Positions 61,156 through 64,000 of a stretch of DNA of 64,000 nt are shown in pieces (the stretch's first letter is position 1; every line of letters begins with the position of its first letter). The DNA is from an uncultured Eubacteriales bacterium (GTDB lineage: Bacteria; Bacillota; Clostridia; Christensenellales; UBA1242): assembly GCA_948607205.1 (NCBI GenBank), contig CAPERS010000005.1, positions 1 through 64,000 on the forward strand, read 5' to 3'. A program made the position numbers and the translations under genes. Below the pieces are notes generated by a model, which was not told the origin of the DNA, did no database searches, and saw only the letters and a program-made list of their open reading frames with translations.

Positions 61156-61851
61156 ATGAAGGACGAGAAAAATATCCATGCTGGGCATCGTGGTAGGCTT
61201 TTGGATACAATATACAAAGCTGGAATTGAAGCTGTTAGCGAGATACAAGCAATGGAATTTATTCTCACATATATCTTTCCTCGAGGGGATGTCAATCCGC
61301 TTGCGCACAGACTCCTTGACAAATTTGGCAGTATAGCAAATGTTTTGGAGGCTGACCTTACTGAACTTGTCACCGTTCATGGAATAGGTGAGCGGGCTGG
61401 TAAAATGATAAATGAACTCACTGATATATTTTACTTATATGCAACTTGCAAACGCACTAAGCGTGAAAATATGTCAGAATACAGTGCTGTTTATGATTAC
61501 ACTGAGCAGTTATTAAGATTCAAAAATGTGGAAGAGTTTTATATTGTTGGACTGGATAGCATGAAAAATGTTGTCGGAAGGCGAAAACTTGCTTCTGGAA
61601 CAATCAATATGGTTGGAATAACTCCACTTCAAGTCTCAAGTTTTTTGTCGTCAACTCACTCTGCAATGGTTTTTATAACCCATAATCATCCAGGCGGAAA
61701 GGCTGAGCCTTCAGGGCAAGACTTGGAAGCGACAAAATATATGCAAGACTTATTTAAGACTTTGGGAGTTCTCTATATTGACCACATTTTGATTGGCGCT
61801 GACGGAGTTTACTCCTTTGGCAAGAATAAAAAAGTGCGAGAGTTTTTCTAA
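61156..61851 (+). CDS. radC: RadC-family JAMM protein
   Basis: A 231-residue protein. An N-terminal UPF0758 helical region with a helix-hairpin-helix (about residues 55-85) is followed by the JAB/MPN domain with the metal motif THNHPGG (H176, H178), S186 and D189. Despite its name its role in repair is not established. AAAGGAG lies about 9 nt before the ATG. It is separated from the giant gene by a long hairpin and from the next gene by a terminator. Confidence 0.92.
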   Translation: MKDEKNIHAGHRGRLLDTIYKAGIEAVSEIQAMEFILTYIFPRGDVNPLAHRLLDKFGSIANVLEADLTELVTVHGIGERAGKMINELTDIFYLYATCKRTKRENMSEYSAVYDYTEQLLRFKNVEEFYIVGLDSMKNVVGRRKLASGTINMVGITPLQVSSFLSSTHSAMVFITHNHPGGKAEPSGQDLEATKYMQDLFKTLGVLYIDHILIGADGVYSFGKNKKVREFF

Positions 61852-61884
61852 AAAAAAGTGAACAAAGTTTGTTCGCTTTTTTTT
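61851..61884 (+). terminator. Terminator of radC
   Basis: AAAAAGTGAAC and GTTCGCTTTTT form the stem (one T-G wobble), followed by T. Confidence 0.8.
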
Positions 61885-61942
61885 GTTGTTTTATAATTAA
61901 TTTTTTTTGATATATATATTTTGATTTAAATGCTTATTACCG

Positions 61943-62305
61943 TTAAATAATAAGTTTTGCAAGCAAAGAACCGATAAAACTTGAAATTATAACGCTTAAA
62001 AGCAAAAGCAGATAAACCCCAACGGGAATAGTGTTGGTATTTTTCTTTTGCTGCGATTTATTTTCAAGTGCTTTATATCCATAAGGCAAAACGCATAAAC
62101 AAAAAACGCCATCGTCATCATACTTAATTGAAATGCAATCAGAATGTTCAAGAAAGGTCAAAATGTTTTTCAGCCCATCATAGTCGACTTTAAATTTTTC
62201 TGGCATGGCCGAAATAATATCACGAGATTCAACGATTTTATATCCGCCATTTTTGCACTCTTTGACCAAAATTTTCAAAACAATAAGTGATTTTGCATCT
62301 AACAT
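61943..62305 (-). CDS. wHTH-like protein with C-terminal membrane helix, member 1
   Basis: A 120-residue protein. Residues 1-75 look like a winged-helix domain (KSLIVLKILVKECKNGGYKI, SRDIISAMPEKFKVDYDGLKNILTFLEHSDCISIKYDDDG, then a strand). A Lys/Gln/Asn linker (ENKSQQKKNTNTI) leads to one membrane helix (PVGVYLLLLLSVIISSFIGSLL). It has the same length and plan as the divergent neighbour at 62431. A DNA-binding domain held at the membrane is suggested, but protein binding is equally possible. I find no SD site before the ATG. Confidence 0.65.
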   Translation of the reverse strand: MLDAKSLIVLKILVKECKNGGYKIVESRDIISAMPEKFKVDYDGLKNILTFLEHSDCISIKYDDDGVFCLCVLPYGYKALENKSQQKKNTNTIPVGVYLLLLLSVIISSFIGSLLAKLII

Positions 62306-62430
62306 TTGTTAAATGTTTGGCAAAAAGATAAAAAATATACCTAAGTTAAATTTGTTTTTTGGTGTAAAAAAGCGATAAATCGGAAAAAATATTTAAAAAT
62401 AACTGTATTTTATGGAGGCGTCAAGCGGGC

Positions 62431-62793
62431 ATGGCAAGCCGAAAAGAAAAACTTGTGATGACTTATTTGTGCAAAGTGTGTTCTGGAAAGAAGACTCAAC
62501 TTGTTTCGCCCAATGAAATTGCTGAGGCGCTTTCAAACAAGGCAGTATTATCAATTGCTGAGATTGATGAAATTCTCACTTCGCTTTCTATGGATAACTA
62601 TCTTGATTTCGTGGTATCTGACTCTAAAAACGGTTATTATTATTGCGTTAATCTCAAAAAAAAAGGCATATCATATATCGCCGACAGCAAAAAATCACGT
62701 AAGGCGCTCGGACTGCTAGTTCTTCGCAGTATTTTTCTTGCAACGGTCAGCTTTGTTTTTGGTGTTATCCTAAAAGCAATATTCAGAGGGTGA
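62431..62793 (+). CDS. wHTH-like protein with C-terminal membrane helix, member 2
   Basis: A 120-residue protein with a winged-helix-like N-terminal domain (KLVMTYLCKVCSGKKTQLVSPNEIAEALSNK, AEIDEILTSLSMDNYLDFVVSDSKNGYYYCVNLKKKG). A short linker (SKKSRK) and one hydrophobic helix (ALGLLVLRSIFLATVSFVFGVIL) follow. It is divergent from a protein of identical length and plan, with 125 bp between the starts. GGAGG lies 11 nt before the ATG, a little far. The pair probably arose by duplication and inversion and may act together. Confidence 0.7.
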   Translation: MASRKEKLVMTYLCKVCSGKKTQLVSPNEIAEALSNKAVLSIAEIDEILTSLSMDNYLDFVVSDSKNGYYYCVNLKKKGISYIADSKKSRKALGLLVLRSIFLATVSFVFGVILKAIFRG

Positions 62794-62810
62794 AATTTAT
62801 TTAAGAATAA

Positions 62811-62840
62811 AAAAAAGAACAGGTGTATGCCTGTTCTTTG
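62811..62840. terminator. Bidirectional terminator
   Basis: AAAGAACAGG (62814-62823) pairs with CCTGTTCTTT (62830-62839). An A run to the left gives a T tract for the uvrB transcript. Confidence 0.85.
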
Positions 62841-64000
62841 TTAATTTTTAAGCTGTTTCCTAAGTTCTTGAATTTGCGTGCGAAGTTCGATTGCTCGCTC
62901 AAAATCAAGTGTTGAGGATGCAATCTTCATCATGGCTGTCAGTTTTTCAATCTCTTTTGGGATTTCCTCTTTTTTGAGTTTTCCTTCTGAAACTTTCTTG
63001 GTTATTTCAAGTGTGTTTGAAATAGGCTTAATGATTGTTTTTGGTGTTATATTATGTTCCTTGTTGAACGCATCTTGAAGCGCACGACGTTTCTCAGTTG
63101 TTTCAATTGCGCGTTTCATAGAATCTGTGATTGTGTCAGCAAACATGATAACTCTTCCGTTTGCATTTCGCGCTGCGCGTCCGATTGTTTGAATAAGTGC
63201 ACCTTCACTGCGAAGGAATCCTTCCTTATCGGCGTCGAGTATGCAAACAAGTTCCACTTCGGGCATATCAAGACCTTCACGCAAAAGGTTGATTCCCACA
63301 AGGATATCAAACTCGCCACTGCGCAGTCCGTTGATAATTTCCACACGTTCCATTGTGTCAATTTCAGAGTGCATATACTTGGTTTTGAAATCATGCTCTT
63401 GCAGATAGATAGTCAGGCTTTCCGCCATTTTTTTTGTGAGAGTTGTCACAAGCACACGACTGCCTTTTTCAATAACCTTTTTCGCTTCAACCATAAGTTC
63501 TTCAATTTGATTGGTGATAGGCTTGATTTCAATGATTGGGTCAAGAAGCCCAGTTGGACGAATCACTTGCTCGACAACTTGACCTGCACGCGAAAGCTCA
63601 TACTTGGCTGGCGTTGCAGAAACATAGACAACTTGTCCGAGTTTGGAATTGAATTCCTCAAAAGTCAAAGGTCTGTTGTCGCGCGCCGCTTCCAAACGAA
63701 AACCATAGTCGACCAACGAGTTTTTTCGCGCACGGTCACCGTTATACATCGCCCTAACTTGTGGCAAAGTCATGTGGCTTTCGTCAATAATGGTCAAAAA
63801 GCCTTTTGGGAAATAGTCAATAAGAGTGTATGGCGCTTCGCCAGGCATGCGACCATCAAAATAACGAGAGTAATTTTCAATTCCACTGCAATAGCCCACT
63901 TCGCGCATCATTTCCATGTCATAGGCAACTCGCTGACCAATGCGCTCAGCTTCAATAAGTTTTTCTTGCGATTTGAAATTGTCGACCGCAATTTCTCGGT
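62841..64000 (-). CDS. uvrB: UvrB, C-terminal part (runs off the window)
   Basis: The 3' portion (about 386 codons) of the excinuclease subunit that loads onto damaged DNA; the frame continues through 64000. Visible are NYSRYFDGRMPGEAPYTLIDYFPKGFLTIIDESH (helicase motif II region), VYVSATPAKYEL, VLVTTLTKKMAESLT, MHSEIDTMERVEI, VGINLLREGLDMPEV, IQTIGRAARNANGRVIMFAD (motif VI) and the C-terminal UVR coiled-coil that binds UvrC (LDFERAIELRTQIQELRKQL). The order is that of normal UvrB, and nothing is missing in the visible part. Confidence 0.97.
   Translation of the reverse strand, partial: REIAVDNFKSQEKLIEAERIGQRVAYDMEMMREVGYCSGIENYSRYFDGRMPGEAPYTLIDYFPKGFLTIIDESHMTLPQVRAMYNGDRARKNSLVDYGFRLEAARDNRPLTFEEFNSKLGQVVYVSATPAKYELSRAGQVVEQVIRPTGLLDPIIEIKPITNQIEELMVEAKKVIEKGSRVLVTTLTKKMAESLTIYLQEHDFKTKYMHSEIDTMERVEIINGLRSGEFDILVGINLLREGLDMPEVELVCILDADKEGFLRSEGALIQTIGRAARNANGRVIMFADTITDSMKRAIETTEKRRALQDAFNKEHNITPKTIIKPISNTLEITKKVSEGKLKKEEIPKEIEKLTAMMKIASSTLDFERAIELRTQIQELRKQLKN

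Overview
The window reads as chromosomal DNA from a low-GC Firmicute. The genes support an anaerobic, endospore-forming Clostridia member: pyruvate formate-lyase with its activase, spoIIE, cwlD, strong Shine-Dalgarno (SD) sites and TTGACA-17-TATAAT promoters. Many lineage-specific surface proteins (Ig-like, GLUG and coiled-coil) suggest an uncultured gut lineage. A Christensenellales-like placement is only a guess.

Layout. 0-5 kb: a gene end, tRNA-Met, a one-Ig-domain membrane protein, then the pflB-pflA operon with a 58-bp-period hairpin array between its two genes. 5-12 kb: hypothetical membrane, secreted and coiled-coil proteins, an XRE regulator, an Smr protein and a radical-SAM enzyme, ending at six phased DnaA boxes (11954-12058). 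12-15 kb: a kinase-pnuC-HD hydrolase operon (probable NAD-precursor salvage) and an atypical HAD protein. 15.1-17.5 kb: an AT-rich, minus-strand four-gene cassette (DUF4417, HNH nuclease, PHDH toxin-like protein, zinc ribbon). 17.6-23 kb: cwlD, gmk, spoIIE, a small Cys-rich protein and tilS. 23.4-28.5 kb: two inverted paralogous loci bracketing tRNA-Ile with a broken tRNA duplicate, an SDR, DegV and a SIMPL protein. 28.5-36.9 kb: broken genes, hairpin arrays, typA, dnaB, two envelope proteins and gltX. 37-41.3 kb: an MGMT-type protein, a sigma-like factor with a long C-terminal extension, gpmI and a TtcA-family enzyme. 41.3-60.9 kb: a block of about 7% GC, then one 6341-residue lipoprotein gene that fills almost a third of the window. 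61-64 kb: radC-family gene, a divergent pair of wHTH-plus-membrane-helix proteins, and the 3' part of uvrB.

The housekeeping genes are ordinary. The points of interest are: (i) the giant Ig/GLUG lipoprotein and its control region; (ii) the DnaA-box array; (iii) arrays of covarying 13-nt hairpins; (iv) several promoters whose -10 box lies 6-7 nt from the start codon, implying leaderless mRNAs in an SD-rich genome; and (v) the four-gene DUF4417/HNH/toxin-like cassette. Start sites were chosen from SD and promoter positions, and in several genes the chosen start is downstream of the longest possible reading frame. Family names come from motif recognition by eye; no database was searched.
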